From the NCBI RefSeq assembly GCF_019991125.1, contig NZ_JAGENB010000003.1, positions 62,001-126,000 on the forward strand: a stretch of DNA of 64,000 nt. Reading direction: 5' to 3'. This document shows, one piece after another, positions 35,425-43,419 of this stretch. Source of the DNA: Phyllobacterium calauticae (GTDB lineage Bacteria > Pseudomonadota > Alphaproteobacteria > Rhizobiales > Rhizobiaceae). The stretch's first letter is position 1. Every line of letters starts with the position of its first letter. The notes under the pieces are model-generated. The model saw only the letters and a list, made by a program, of their open reading frames with translations, ran no database searches and was not told the origin of the DNA. A program made the translations under genes and the position numbers.

Positions 35425-37407
35425 ATGGAGCTCAAGAAAGTCCGCATACAAAACTTTCGTTCGGTTGAGGACTCCAGCGAATTTAGCGTCGAGCATTTGA
35501 CTTGCTTGGTCGGTAAGAATGAAGCCGGGAAAACGGCCATTCTACAAGCTATCGCTGGCTTGAATCCTCATCCTGCGACGCCCTTTGAATACGAACTGGA
35601 GCGTGACTATCCTAAACGTTACCTTGCCCGATACAGAGAACGCCACGGTGGCAATGAAGCGGAAATTATTCGCACAGTCTGGGAGCTTAACGAGAGCGAG
35701 ATTGAGCTTTTAAAAGCAGCACTGGGTCCAGATTCAATCACAGGGAACACTATTACCATCTGCCGCACCTACAACTCCACGAGTACTCGCTGGATTGTGC
35801 CGGTGGATGAAGCGAAGGTGATCGATTACCTTATTTCACTGAGCAGTTTTTCTGCAGCCGAGAATAGCCAAGTTGGCACCCCATCCACGATCACGGATTT
35901 GATAGCAAAGCTGACGCCCTTAGCTACCAATCCGAAGCACAAGGCTTTGTCGGACCTGGTCACCGCTTTTCCAGACAAGTCAGCTTTTGCTAAGGCTCGC
36001 GAAGTCCTTTTGCCCCACTTTCCGCAATTCATGTACTTTTCGAACTACGATCGCATGAATGCGATGGTCCATCTTCCAACGCTCAAAGATCGTGCAAACG
36101 ACCAAACACTTTTTCAGACCGAGGCCCTGCGTGGCGACCGGTTGTTCTGGGAGTTTCTAGAATATTCAGGTGTTCCACTTTTCGACATTCTCTCGACCAC
36201 GACATTTGAGAGTTTTAATGCCAAGCTTCAGGCTGCTTCCAACGTGTTGACCGAGGAAATCCTTGAGTATTGGACTCAGAATCAAGACATCGAAATACGC
36301 GTCAGCGTGGCTGAGGGCCTTTCGGGTGATCCGATTCCTTTCAATGTCGGCGCTGTCGGTCGGGCTCGCATTTATAATCTTCTCCATAGAGCCGATACTT
36401 CGTTCTCCGAGCGTAGCGCCGGGTTCACGTGGTTCTTCTCCTTCCTAATCAAATTTGATCGCGTGAAAAAAGACGCGGCCGGAAAAATCTTTCTGCTGCT
36501 CGATGAGCCAGGGCTAACACTCCACGGTCTCGCTCAAGCTGACCTACTTCGATACTTTACGGAGAAACTGGAACCCCATCACCAAATTATCTACTCAACT
36601 CATTCGCCATTCATGGTGCCACACGACGACATCATGGCATCGCGTATCGTCGAAGACCTCGTCAAGGTAGATGATCGTGGCCGACGGACACCTACAGGAA
36701 CAGTTGTTCGCGAAGACGTCCTGAAGGCAAGTAAAGACTCAGTTTTTCCGCTACAGGGCGCATTGGGATACTCGCTGACACAATCTCTTTTTATTGGGAA
36801 GCATGTCATTCTTGTCGAAGGCCCAGGGGACATTCTGTATCTACAAGCATTGTCAGCCGAGCTTCTCCGCCGTGGCCGCACTGGACTCGATCCGAAGTGG
36901 ATTATGTGTCCTACTGGCGGTATCGATAAAATCCAATCGTTCGTCTCTCTGTTTGCTGGCAATAGCCTGGACGTAATAACCCTGTCTGATTACACGAAAC
37001 GCGACAAAAACAAGCTCGAAGCACTCAGAAACTCGGAGATCATCAAGAGAGGAGGCGTTCTATCCATTGCTGACTTCGTCAATCAGGAAGAAGCGGATAT
37101 TGAGGATCTTTTCCATTCGTCGTTATATTGCCAAGTTGTGAATGATTCGCACAAGCTAGTGGGTGACTTTGAATTGGACCCAGCGAAGCTACTGGCTGCT
37201 GATGGGAATACCGAGCGCCAAGTCAAACAAGCTGAGGCATACTTTAACACCCTCCCAGAACCAATGCCTCTATACAGTCATTTTGCCCCTTCTGCTTGGC
37301 TTCTTGCCAATCCAGATACGCTCGGTGGCGACACGGAGCCTGTTCTAGAAACGTTATCACGAGCCGAGACCTTGTTTAGATCTCTAAACAGTTTGCAGGG
37401 CGCGTAG
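35425..37407 (+). CDS. OLD-family ATP-dependent nuclease (AAA ATPase + TOPRIM)
   Basis: About 660 residues from the ATG at 35425, preceded by GGGGAG; the frame is open to 35311 without family sequence. An ABC/SMC-type ATPase is split by helices: Walker A GKNEAGKT at residues 30-37, Walker B FLLLDEPGLTLHG later, and a D-loop/His switch STHSPFM. A TOPRIM-like domain starts near residue 460 with VILVEGPGDILYLQAL (metal Glu). The later acidic motif, TLSDYTKRDK, is less canonical. OLD nucleases (P2 Old, GajA) block phage growth. No UvrD-like partner follows, so it is not a plain Gabija pair; a membrane protein gene follows instead. Confidence 0.85.
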   Translation: MELKKVRIQNFRSVEDSSEFSVEHLTCLVGKNEAGKTAILQAIAGLNPHPATPFEYELERDYPKRYLARYRERHGGNEAEIIRTVWELNESEIELLKAALGPDSITGNTITICRTYNSTSTRWIVPVDEAKVIDYLISLSSFSAAENSQVGTPSTITDLIAKLTPLATNPKHKALSDLVTAFPDKSAFAKAREVLLPHFPQFMYFSNYDRMNAMVHLPTLKDRANDQTLFQTEALRGDRLFWEFLEYSGVPLFDILSTTTFESFNAKLQAASNVLTEEILEYWTQNQDIEIRVSVAEGLSGDPIPFNVGAVGRARIYNLLHRADTSFSERSAGFTWFFSFLIKFDRVKKDAAGKIFLLLDEPGLTLHGLAQADLLRYFTEKLEPHHQIIYSTHSPFMVPHDDIMASRIVEDLVKVDDRGRRTPTGTVVREDVLKASKDSVFPLQGALGYSLTQSLFIGKHVILVEGPGDILYLQALSAELLRRGRTGLDPKWIMCPTGGIDKIQSFVSLFAGNSLDVITLSDYTKRDKNKLEALRNSEIIKRGGVLSIADFVNQEEADIEDLFHSSLYCQVVNDSHKLVGDFELDPAKLLAADGNTERQVKQAEAYFNTLPEPMPLYSHFAPSAWLLANPDTLGGDTEPVLETLSRAETLFRSLNSLQGA

Positions 37408-37536
37408 TGTATTTGATGCCTTGATTCGCTCGGAAGCCATCTCAAAAACGCATGGACGTAATATGACTAAGAGATTTCGTTCGACGAAGCGGCCACCCGA
37501 TTGGGAACTTGTTTCTATAAGAAATCACCGATTGAA

Positions 37537-38337
37537 ATGATAGATCTAGGAAAAGAAATCCATTTGAGTCTCAATCCGCCGATTTTTATTGAGATCCCCA
37601 ACTCTGACTATGCCACGTTGCTTTCAGGTTTCGGGGGAGCAGTACTAGGCGCCTTAATTGGCGCTGTAGTCTCTCTTCACTTAGCCAAAAAGGCAAACGA
37701 TCTTCAGCTCAAGAGAGATGCAGACGAGCGAATCCTACAAGAAAAAGCATCTGCGCTGCGGGCTATGCTGAAGCTTCAAGAAATTGCGAATGGGCTTTAT
37801 ACGACATCAAAGTATATCGCTGACGCGAAGGAAACCGCGAACCGACTGGGAGCTCTTCCTAGTGCACTATTTCAGTTTGTGAAGCCGGCAGTTGGGTTGT
37901 CGCGTCCGATACCCACATTTGACTCAAGTGATTTTGCCCCTTTCATCAACGCGAAGAGGGCTGACGTGGTTGATCGCGCAAATATGTTGTCACTTCGTTA
38001 TGATGCAAATAGTACAACATTCAAGGAATACAGCGCCGCACATGTTGAACTTCAGAAATTAATGTCTTCTTTTATGGATCCCAATCCCGAAAATGAGCAT
38101 ACGCAAATTGCCATTCCCGAACATTTGATCGGGGAGTATAAAGTAAGAAGTTTGCATCTTTCAGATATGCTCGCCCAGTTGGACAAATTTCTGGCTGTCG
38201 ACCTGCCTGAAGCTGCATCCCTATGTGAAGATATATCAGCCATTGCAAAAGAATACTTCAATGACTCAAGCTTTTTTACATTGCACGCGCACACCATTTC
38301 GAACGCCCGAGGGACTGCCGAAAATGCAGATAAATAA
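37537..38337 (+). CDS. Single-pass membrane protein with helical cytoplasmic domain
   Basis: About 266 residues from the ATG at 37537. One membrane helix (residues about 27-49, LLSGFGGAVLGALIGAVVSL) is followed by a long basic/acidic helix (KKANDLQLKRDADERILQEK) and a helical domain. Nothing is recognised in the C-terminal part. It starts 129 bases after the OLD-type gene on the same strand, and could be its membrane partner, by analogy with two-gene systems where a sensor drives a membrane effector. That pairing is inference. Confidence 0.65.
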   Translation: MIDLGKEIHLSLNPPIFIEIPNSDYATLLSGFGGAVLGALIGAVVSLHLAKKANDLQLKRDADERILQEKASALRAMLKLQEIANGLYTTSKYIADAKETANRLGALPSALFQFVKPAVGLSRPIPTFDSSDFAPFINAKRADVVDRANMLSLRYDANSTTFKEYSAAHVELQKLMSSFMDPNPENEHTQIAIPEHLIGEYKVRSLHLSDMLAQLDKFLAVDLPEAASLCEDISAIAKEYFNDSSFFTLHAHTISNARGTAENADK

Positions 38338-38536
38338 GAAGATTCAATTGCAATGGACGCCACAGAATCACCAAAGGTTCGCCGACGAAATTAGCCTGAA
38401 ATAAGTTCATTGGCGCGTATTGTGCCCCTCGTATGTCGCGGCCTGATACGTGCCATTCTGACTGCTTCTGCATCGTTATCACGGTTGACTCCCTCAAGGG
38501 CTCGGGCAATCTTAAGTTCCCAAGGAAAGATTCTGA

Positions 38537-38779
38537 GTGACCCAGCCAGCAAAACTCATCGTTGTCATGGCGTTTGACCGCTCGGATAATGGCGATCTCA
38601 TTCCTGCGTTTGAGGCTGTACAATTCGACAGTGAAGAACGTGCATTGCGATCAGGTAAGAATTTGGCCGGTCAGCACATTGGCGTTTTGGCCTGGGCGAG
38701 AGAAGCACAACCAGATATTGGGGAATACGGGCCACCGACAGTACTGTTTCAGTCGGGCGAAGTACCGGAGATGGAATAA
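38537..38779 (+). CDS. Small conserved hypothetical protein
   Basis: An 80-residue protein starting with GTG after AAGGAAAG. It has an even, soluble composition: LIVVMAFDRSDNGDLIPAFEA, then SEERALRSGKNLA and EYGPPTVLFQSGEVPEM. I recall near relatives in many Rhizobiales chromosomes and phages, always hypothetical; function unknown. It is followed two bases later by a membrane protein gene and probably shares its transcript. Confidence 0.72.
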   Translation: MTQPAKLIVVMAFDRSDNGDLIPAFEAVQFDSEERALRSGKNLAGQHIGVLAWAREAQPDIGEYGPPTVLFQSGEVPEME

Positions 38780-38781
38780 TT

Positions 38782-39126
38782 TTGTCATCGATATCATCGT
38801 ATAGCTGGCTGATCGCCATCATAGTGCCAATCATAGGTGCCCTATTTTGGCATGCGTTCAATCATCCCAAATCATTTTCCAAACTTGCCAGCGTTCTTCG
38901 CAAAGTGAGTTTCGCCTGCATCTGGCTTTATATCGCTTGGGGGGTTGGTTACCAATTTGGAATCCAAGCGGCGATCAAAGTTGCGGAAGACAAGGGGGGC
39001 GTCCCTCTAGTGAAGGATGTCGACACCATGTTTTCAATTTTACCATTTTCAATTTTCTGCCTTTTTGTGTTTGTAACATTCTTGTTGGAAGAAGTTCATA
39101 AACTGAAGGACGTAGAAGACAAATAA
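38782..39126 (+). CDS. Small three-helix membrane protein
   Basis: A 114-residue protein starting with TTG two bases after the preceding stop. Three hydrophobic helices are visible: residues 8-26 (WLIAIIVPIIGALFWHAF), 42-62 (FACIWLYIAWGVGYQFGIQ) and 84-103 (FSILPFSIFCLFVFVTFLL). The end is charged. No family is recognised. A terminator follows. Confidence 0.62.
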   Translation: MSSISSYSWLIAIIVPIIGALFWHAFNHPKSFSKLASVLRKVSFACIWLYIAWGVGYQFGIQAAIKVAEDKGGVPLVKDVDTMFSILPFSIFCLFVFVTFLLEEVHKLKDVEDK

Positions 39127-39163
39127 AGCGAATACGAGAGGTTATCTAAGCCCTTCGCTCAAG

Positions 39164-39183
39164 CCGCCTCCGGGCGGTTTTTT
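39164..39183 (+). terminator. Rho-independent terminator
   Basis: Stem CCGCC / GGCGG (39164-39168 and 39173-39177) with loop TCCG and a run of six T. It ends the two small genes before it. Confidence 0.75.
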
Positions 39184-39260
39184 GTTGCGCTGATCAGGCT
39201 CGACTCTCGCCACGTCTTTCTACAAAGTTGAAAGAGAAGAAGGCTTAATGGAGAGTGATT

Positions 39261-39584
39261 GTGCGGGTGAGAAACGGCTTGAACCGCGATCTCGTCAAAT
39301 TTGCCAATGGCGCACTTACGCTTTCAACTGATTTGCAAAAATCCCTTCTTGATGAAGCTGCCGAAGCCATTAGATGTTATCGCGCTTTGATCGCATTGTC
39401 CGGAACACCAGCCAATGACCAGCAGACAGATATTGCGTACCAACTGGACAACTATGGTGATGGACTGGACTTCCGATATGAGGAAGAGACCAAAGCAATG
39501 ATGCTGGAAGCGGCAGACGCGTTGAGGATTCTTCGACTCATGATGGGTATCAAACAAGAGATACTCGAAGAAAATGACGAGTGA
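39261..39584 (+). CDS. Small hypothetical protein
   Basis: About 107 residues starting with GTG at 39261, seven bases behind GGAG (an in-frame GTG at 39255 is too close to it). All-helical and acidic, with AAEAIRCYRALIALSGTPAN and EEETKAMMLEAADALRILRL. Function unknown. Its stop lies inside a possible longer frame of the next gene, so the two are closely linked. Confidence 0.6.
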   Translation: MRVRNGLNRDLVKFANGALTLSTDLQKSLLDEAAEAIRCYRALIALSGTPANDQQTDIAYQLDNYGDGLDFRYEEETKAMMLEAADALRILRLMMGIKQEILEENDE

Positions 39585-39627
39585 TGTTTCGCTTGGTGCG
39601 GCCAAACCCCATGGAAGGAACGCTCAA

Positions 39628-39867
39628 ATGAAAATCCCGGCTCCCAAGGCGACATGCAATTATCCTGACCGTTTCGAGGATTGCCAGACGGCAATAGAAG
39701 AAGTGTTTGTTCTGCTGGTTGTCGAAGCGACCCGCGCCGGATGGCGTCATGAGGAAGTGCTGGCCGCTATCACGTCGGTTGCCGACATCACGACAATTGC
39801 CCTGGATACCAAGGGAAAGACGGACGTTGAGATTCGACTGGCGAAGCTCATGAAGAGGAACGATTGA
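39628..39867 (+). CDS. Small hypothetical protein of the rhizobial phage/plasmid type
   Basis: A 79-residue protein from the ATG at 39628, which follows AAGGAA. The sequence YPDRFEDCQTAIEEVFVLLV then AGWRHEEVLAAI is a pattern I know from many Rhizobiales elements and chromosomes, without a function. It is co-directional with the gene before it. The 246 bases after it, up to the XRE gene, hold a regulatory palindrome but no gene. Confidence 0.65.
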   Translation: MKIPAPKATCNYPDRFEDCQTAIEEVFVLLVVEATRAGWRHEEVLAAITSVADITTIALDTKGKTDVEIRLAKLMKRND

Positions 39868-40028
39868 GGCCGAAGGCAGCATCAGCGCCGTGAGCGGATG
39901 GGCTATTCCGTTTCGATGATTGCACGTCCCAACGGAAAATTTCGCATGATTGTCACTACGTTTGCCCACCACACTGTCGAGATGAACTCGCTTCTATTCG
40001 CATCATTCACGGCATCTTTATATTTTTT

Positions 40029-40068
40029 AACCTGTCAGGTTGATTTTCATTCGCAAAATGATTAAATC
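40029..40068 (+). promoter_or_regulatory. Promoter with operator palindrome for the XRE-ImmA pair
   Basis: A perfect 13-bp palindrome AACCTG-T-CAGGTT (40029-40041) overlaps a -35-like TTGATT (40040-40045), with TAAATC (40063-40068) 17 bases away as -10. This is the expected place for an autoregulating XRE repressor to bind. The start codon is about 45 bases downstream of the -10. Confidence 0.5.
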
Positions 40069-40113
40069 TGTACGAGCGACATTATGATTCGTCGCTTTGA
40101 ACGGAGAGCGAAA

Positions 40114-40470
40114 ATGAAAACTGAACTTGGGAAGGAGCTTAGAAAACTTCGAATTGATCATGATGAACGGTTGCTGGATATGTCTCAAAAAATAGGTAAG
40201 TCAGCAGCTTTTATTTCGGCGGTAGAGACAGGACATAAATCCCCACCTACAGGGTTTGAGGAGATGATTGTTCGAGTCTACGGCCTGACAAAGGTTGCTG
40301 CAGACCGCCTCAGAATCGCAGCTGATCGTTCGCGCGAGGTGTTTACTATTAGTGCGGACACGATAGTCGGTCGAGATACTGCCGGCCTTTTGGCCAGAAA
40401 AATGAACACTCTCACAGACGACCAATTGGAGGAAATCAAACTAATTTTGAAACGAGGAAAAGAGGAATGA
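40114..40470 (+). CDS. XRE-family HTH transcriptional regulator
   Basis: A 118-residue protein from the ATG at 40114 (GGAGAG before it). The N-terminal lambda-repressor-type HTH is clear: LGKELRKLRIDHDERLLDMSQKIGKSAAFISAVETG. The C-terminal part is helical. Its stop overlaps the start of an ImmA/IrrE peptidase gene by four bases. In ICEBs1 and many prophages such a pair is a repressor and the protease that cleaves it on induction; here it may switch the neighbouring cargo or the element. Confidence 0.85.
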   Translation: MKTELGKELRKLRIDHDERLLDMSQKIGKSAAFISAVETGHKSPPTGFEEMIVRVYGLTKVAADRLRIAADRSREVFTISADTIVGRDTAGLLARKMNTLTDDQLEEIKLILKRGKEE

Positions 40471-41021
40471 GCAGTCAGAACTATATTGTCCCTCCACGTT
40501 CATGGGATAACATCGGCGCGATGTGTGATCGCCTGCGTGTTCAGTTCTCTCTCGCGGAGGAGCCAAACTTTCCCGTTATGCAATTCCTTGAAAAAGTTTT
40601 GTATGAAAAGATGGAAATGGTGGAACTGAGAATTCGGTCAAAAGAAGAAATGGGAGCGTACGAAGGGTACACCGATCCTGAGGGAAAATTCATTGCCCTG
40701 CGTCAAGATGTGTACGAAAATGCATGGGAAGAAAACGGCAGGGATCGCTTCACAGTCGCGCATGAACTCGGCCACTACTTCCTCCATACCGGCATGCCCA
40801 TGGCGCGAGCTTCTGACGACCGCCGCGAGAAGGCGTTCATACTAAGCGAACCACAAGCAAATCAATTTGCAGCAGAGCTTTTGATGCCGCGGTGTTTCAT
40901 TGAACTGAACGACACCGTTCAGACAATCATGTCGCGGCATGCTGTTTCGAATGAAGCCGCTCAGAACCGGCTTCGATTTATGAACAGTCGATGGGAAAAA
41001 ATAAGGGGATCAGTGATGTAA
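40467..41021 (+). CDS. ImmA/IrrE-family metallopeptidase
   Basis: A 184-residue zinc peptidase. The H-E-x-x-H motif lies in FTVAHELGHYFLHTG, followed by the downstream Glu region EPQANQFAAELLMP, both typical of COG2856. It is translationally coupled to the XRE gene (ATGA). The known role of ImmA is cleavage of the ImmR repressor; relatives also act as toxin-antitoxin parts. No signal peptide is present, so it works in the cytoplasm. Confidence 0.88.
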   Translation: MSSQNYIVPPRSWDNIGAMCDRLRVQFSLAEEPNFPVMQFLEKVLYEKMEMVELRIRSKEEMGAYEGYTDPEGKFIALRQDVYENAWEENGRDRFTVAHELGHYFLHTGMPMARASDDRREKAFILSEPQANQFAAELLMPRCFIELNDTVQTIMSRHAVSNEAAQNRLRFMNSRWEKIRGSVM

Positions 41022-41177
41022 CACAGACCCCCATTTTATTTTTGCATCGGACTGCCTCGGGGCCTGCCGGTGTGGAAGCCTTAGACCGATCCATCTGCTA
41101 GTGTGACAGCTTCAGATAATTACATAAATTGGAAAAGTCAAGGTAAACAGCGCCCCGAGGAGAAAGGAACGGCGGAG

Positions 41178-41321
41178 ATGAAGCACCAGCTTCCCCCTCC
41201 ACCGCCAGGGCAGGAGTATATCTTCCGCCCCTCGCGGACTTGCCCTAAAACGGGCAAGGTATTGTGGGCAAAACACTATGGTCTTAAAGCCTGGCCAATC
41301 TTGGTTTCAAGTCGTCCTTAA
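41178..41321 (+). CDS. Small hypothetical protein with polyproline start
   Basis: A 47-residue protein from the ATG at 41178, with GGCGGAG just before it. Sequence features: KHQLPPPPPGQEYIFRPS and CPKTGKVLWAKHYGLKAWPI. The Lys-x-Gly-Lys and aromatic pattern looks like a small beta-sheet protein. I believe similar short proteins occur in rhizobial phages, function unknown. A clean terminator follows nine bases after the stop. Confidence 0.6.
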   Translation: MKHQLPPPPPGQEYIFRPSRTCPKTGKVLWAKHYGLKAWPILVSSRP

Positions 41322-41329
41322 CAAAGAGG

Positions 41330-41354
41330 AACCCCGCTTCGGCGGGGTTTTTCT
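41330..41354 (+). terminator. Rho-independent terminator
   Basis: Perfect 8-bp stem AACCCCGC / GCGGGGTT (41330-41337 and 41342-41349) with the stable tetraloop TTCG, followed by TTTCTT. Confidence 0.85.
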
Positions 41355-41448
41355 TATCTCGGCACACCCGACCTTGGCACTGCGTGCTCACGCAAGCAAG
41401 TGCCCGGTAAACGCCTACCTTCGATAAACAGTCGCTGCCGGGCTACCG

Positions 41449-41901
41449 CTATGAGTTTGGCATTTTCGGTACACTATCGTTCAAGACCTTGCGCAGGAAG
41501 AAACGGTTTGATCCCCTCGGATGATCTTCTAGTTGGCCAAAAACCTCGAACCCTCGTTTGATATAAAAGTCGGGTGCCTGGAAACTGTGAGTATCGAGCC
41601 AAATACCCATGCAGTTTTTTCCAATAGCGATCTCTTCCGCCTTTGCCAAAAGAAGCGAGCCCAGGTCTTGGCCCCGTAATTTTTCAGGAATGAATGTCAA
41701 TTCGACTATGAGCCAATCGTAATTGATCTTGGCCCAGAGCCCGCCCACCTGCTCTGACGTTTGATTGTCCCTTATGACAATGGCAAAGGTCTCAAACTCT
41801 GAGGGAGGTGCCGCCTGATCATTGTATTCGAGCAGTGGCTCCAGGATACGGTCACGGTCCGAATTAGTCGGATTTGAAATTACTTCTATAGAATGTTCCA
41901 T
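41449..41901 (-). CDS. GNAT-family N-acetyltransferase
   Basis: A 150-residue single-domain GNAT. The acetyl-CoA-binding strand and loop are in VELTFIPEKLRGQDLGSLLL, followed by GIWLDTHSFQAPDFYIKRGF, the pattern of the small GNATs that modify unknown amines or proteins. No toxin-type antitoxin gene (a DUF1778 RHH protein) lies beside it. It is oriented against the preceding operon. Confidence 0.8.
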   Translation of the reverse strand: MEHSIEVISNPTNSDRDRILEPLLEYNDQAAPPSEFETFAIVIRDNQTSEQVGGLWAKINYDWLIVELTFIPEKLRGQDLGSLLLAKAEEIAIGKNCMGIWLDTHSFQAPDFYIKRGFEVFGQLEDHPRGSNRFFLRKVLNDSVPKMPNS

Positions 41902-42160
41902 TCAGCCGGACCCTTGTGAGTTCGGGGCCACCTAGCATGCTCCACCCATTTCGAACAGCGCCGCTTGCAAAAGAGGTTTGCTCCGTTGTCTCTAACAAAC
42001 GCTTTGGAACGGAACGAAATTGCGGGGAACACAAGCCCGAGTTCAGCAAGGGCACCGTGAACGGCTGGGCTGGGTTTAAATCTTAAATCAGGAGTTTGGA
42101 CACAAAAAACGCGTCTTCCTTAAGGAAACCAGAGTAACGAATAGCCACCATTTACGTGTG

Positions 42161-42589
42161 TCAATTGTTGACGGCGAAAATCTTCACTTCAAGTTTATCG
42201 CCTATTCCTTGGAACCAGACATCGCCATCACCGATCATCACGCCCTGCCAATTGGCGAAGAGCGTTGCATAGGTTTGCTTAACGACAGCAGCCTTCACCT
42301 TGGGCGTAATGATTTGGTCGTAGGCAGCGACGAAATGTTTGGCGTCTTTGATCATGACAGCTTTGCCCTTTGAATGCACAGCAAACGGATAATAGACCAT
42401 CGCAGACAATGCCTGCTTGTCATCGGCTGCCACGGCTTTCTGAAGCTTCGAAAAGAATTTGGCGTAGTCTTTGTGAGATCCCATCGTCTCATCTAACCGC
42501 TTATCCATATCGGCATCAGTTTGTGCAAGTGCTGGTACAGCAATGAATGTAAAACCAGACAATACCGCAGCCAGAATTGAAACCTTCAC
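42161..42589 (-). CDS. Exported hypothetical protein
   Basis: A 142-residue protein starting with GTG at 42589 after a strong GAGGAGG. The signal peptide MKVSILAAVLSGFTFIAVPA ends in an AxA-type site (ALAQ). The mature part has the layout of the NTF2-like/SnoaL-like cone fold: FFSKLQKAVAADDKQALSAM, then YPFAVHSKGKAVMIKDAKHF and QGVMIGDGDVWFQG. The fold call is by eye and tentative. The longer frame back to 42883 has no sensible sequence. Confidence 0.65.
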   Translation of the reverse strand: MKVSILAAVLSGFTFIAVPALAQTDADMDKRLDETMGSHKDYAKFFSKLQKAVAADDKQALSAMVYYPFAVHSKGKAVMIKDAKHFVAAYDQIITPKVKAAVVKQTYATLFANWQGVMIGDGDVWFQGIGDKLEVKIFAVNN

Positions 42590-43419
42590 GACCTGCCTCC
42601 TCAAAAACAACTGGCCAGAACCGGCCTGACGAAGTTCTAAACAGAGAAACAACTTAAAATTCGCAAAGAATGCAACTGTAGAACTGCGGTCATCTTCCAA
42701 CAGGATTAACGCGGACGCACTGACCTTGGCGCCTGTGTGCCGTTCACATGCCCCGAAAGGAACCTCGAGACCCGGTGCGGCTACACCCGGCCGAGGATAG
42801 GCTGATGCATCGTCCGAGCATGCACCTCTATTCACATCAAGCCAAAGCCACGCTACCAGCGCACCACCAGCACGCGCGAGCAATATGAGCCTTGATGCTC
42901 CATGCTACGTACCTCTGTGCGCCTCACCCTGCGGCGGCGAGCAGCCCTCGCAAAGACTTTAGGGACCGTATGAGGGGCCTTCTCAGAGCGGGGCGCAGCA
43001 CCCCGGAATCTCGGCGAAGTTATCTTCTCTAAGGGGGTTCCTCCCCGTGAGTGTCAAAGAGCGATTCGTTGACGGTTTCCTGTCAAGGGAAATCGAAGGG
43101 TTTTGGCGGGGTAACGAGCCAACACGCCACTGCCAAATGCTCGCTGAAGCCGCGGCGGCCACACAAAACGGCATCGCACCAAAACCGATGTATGTGTTTC
43201 AGCGTGGAATATTGCCCACTCAGGCGGGGTGATCGGCGTCCAATTTTGACTGCTTTCAGGTTTCGTCTGACCGTCCGTTTTTTTGACCACAGATGGAGAG
43301 GAAGTTGAAGCGAGTGGATACGATTGCGCGCATAGACGACGACTAACTTTCAACGTTGAAAGATATGCGTTGGGCTATTTATGGATACATTAACAATCGT
43401 AAATCTATCAATGCCTTAC
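42590..43419. other. 830 bases without a convincing gene
   Basis: No frame here has a ribosome-binding site and family sequence. Short frames (for example 43047-43232 plus) show non-natural compositions. The part around 43210-43290 (ggcggggtgatcggcgtcca and then an A/T-rich run) resembles the ends of some insertion sequences, so this may be a relic of a transposed gene. I cannot prove that. Confidence 0.4.

Noticed and set aside
35425-37407. Calling the OLD-type gene gajA (Gabija)
   Set aside because: No UvrD-like gajB follows, and the TOPRIM motif differs, so the specific name is not justified.
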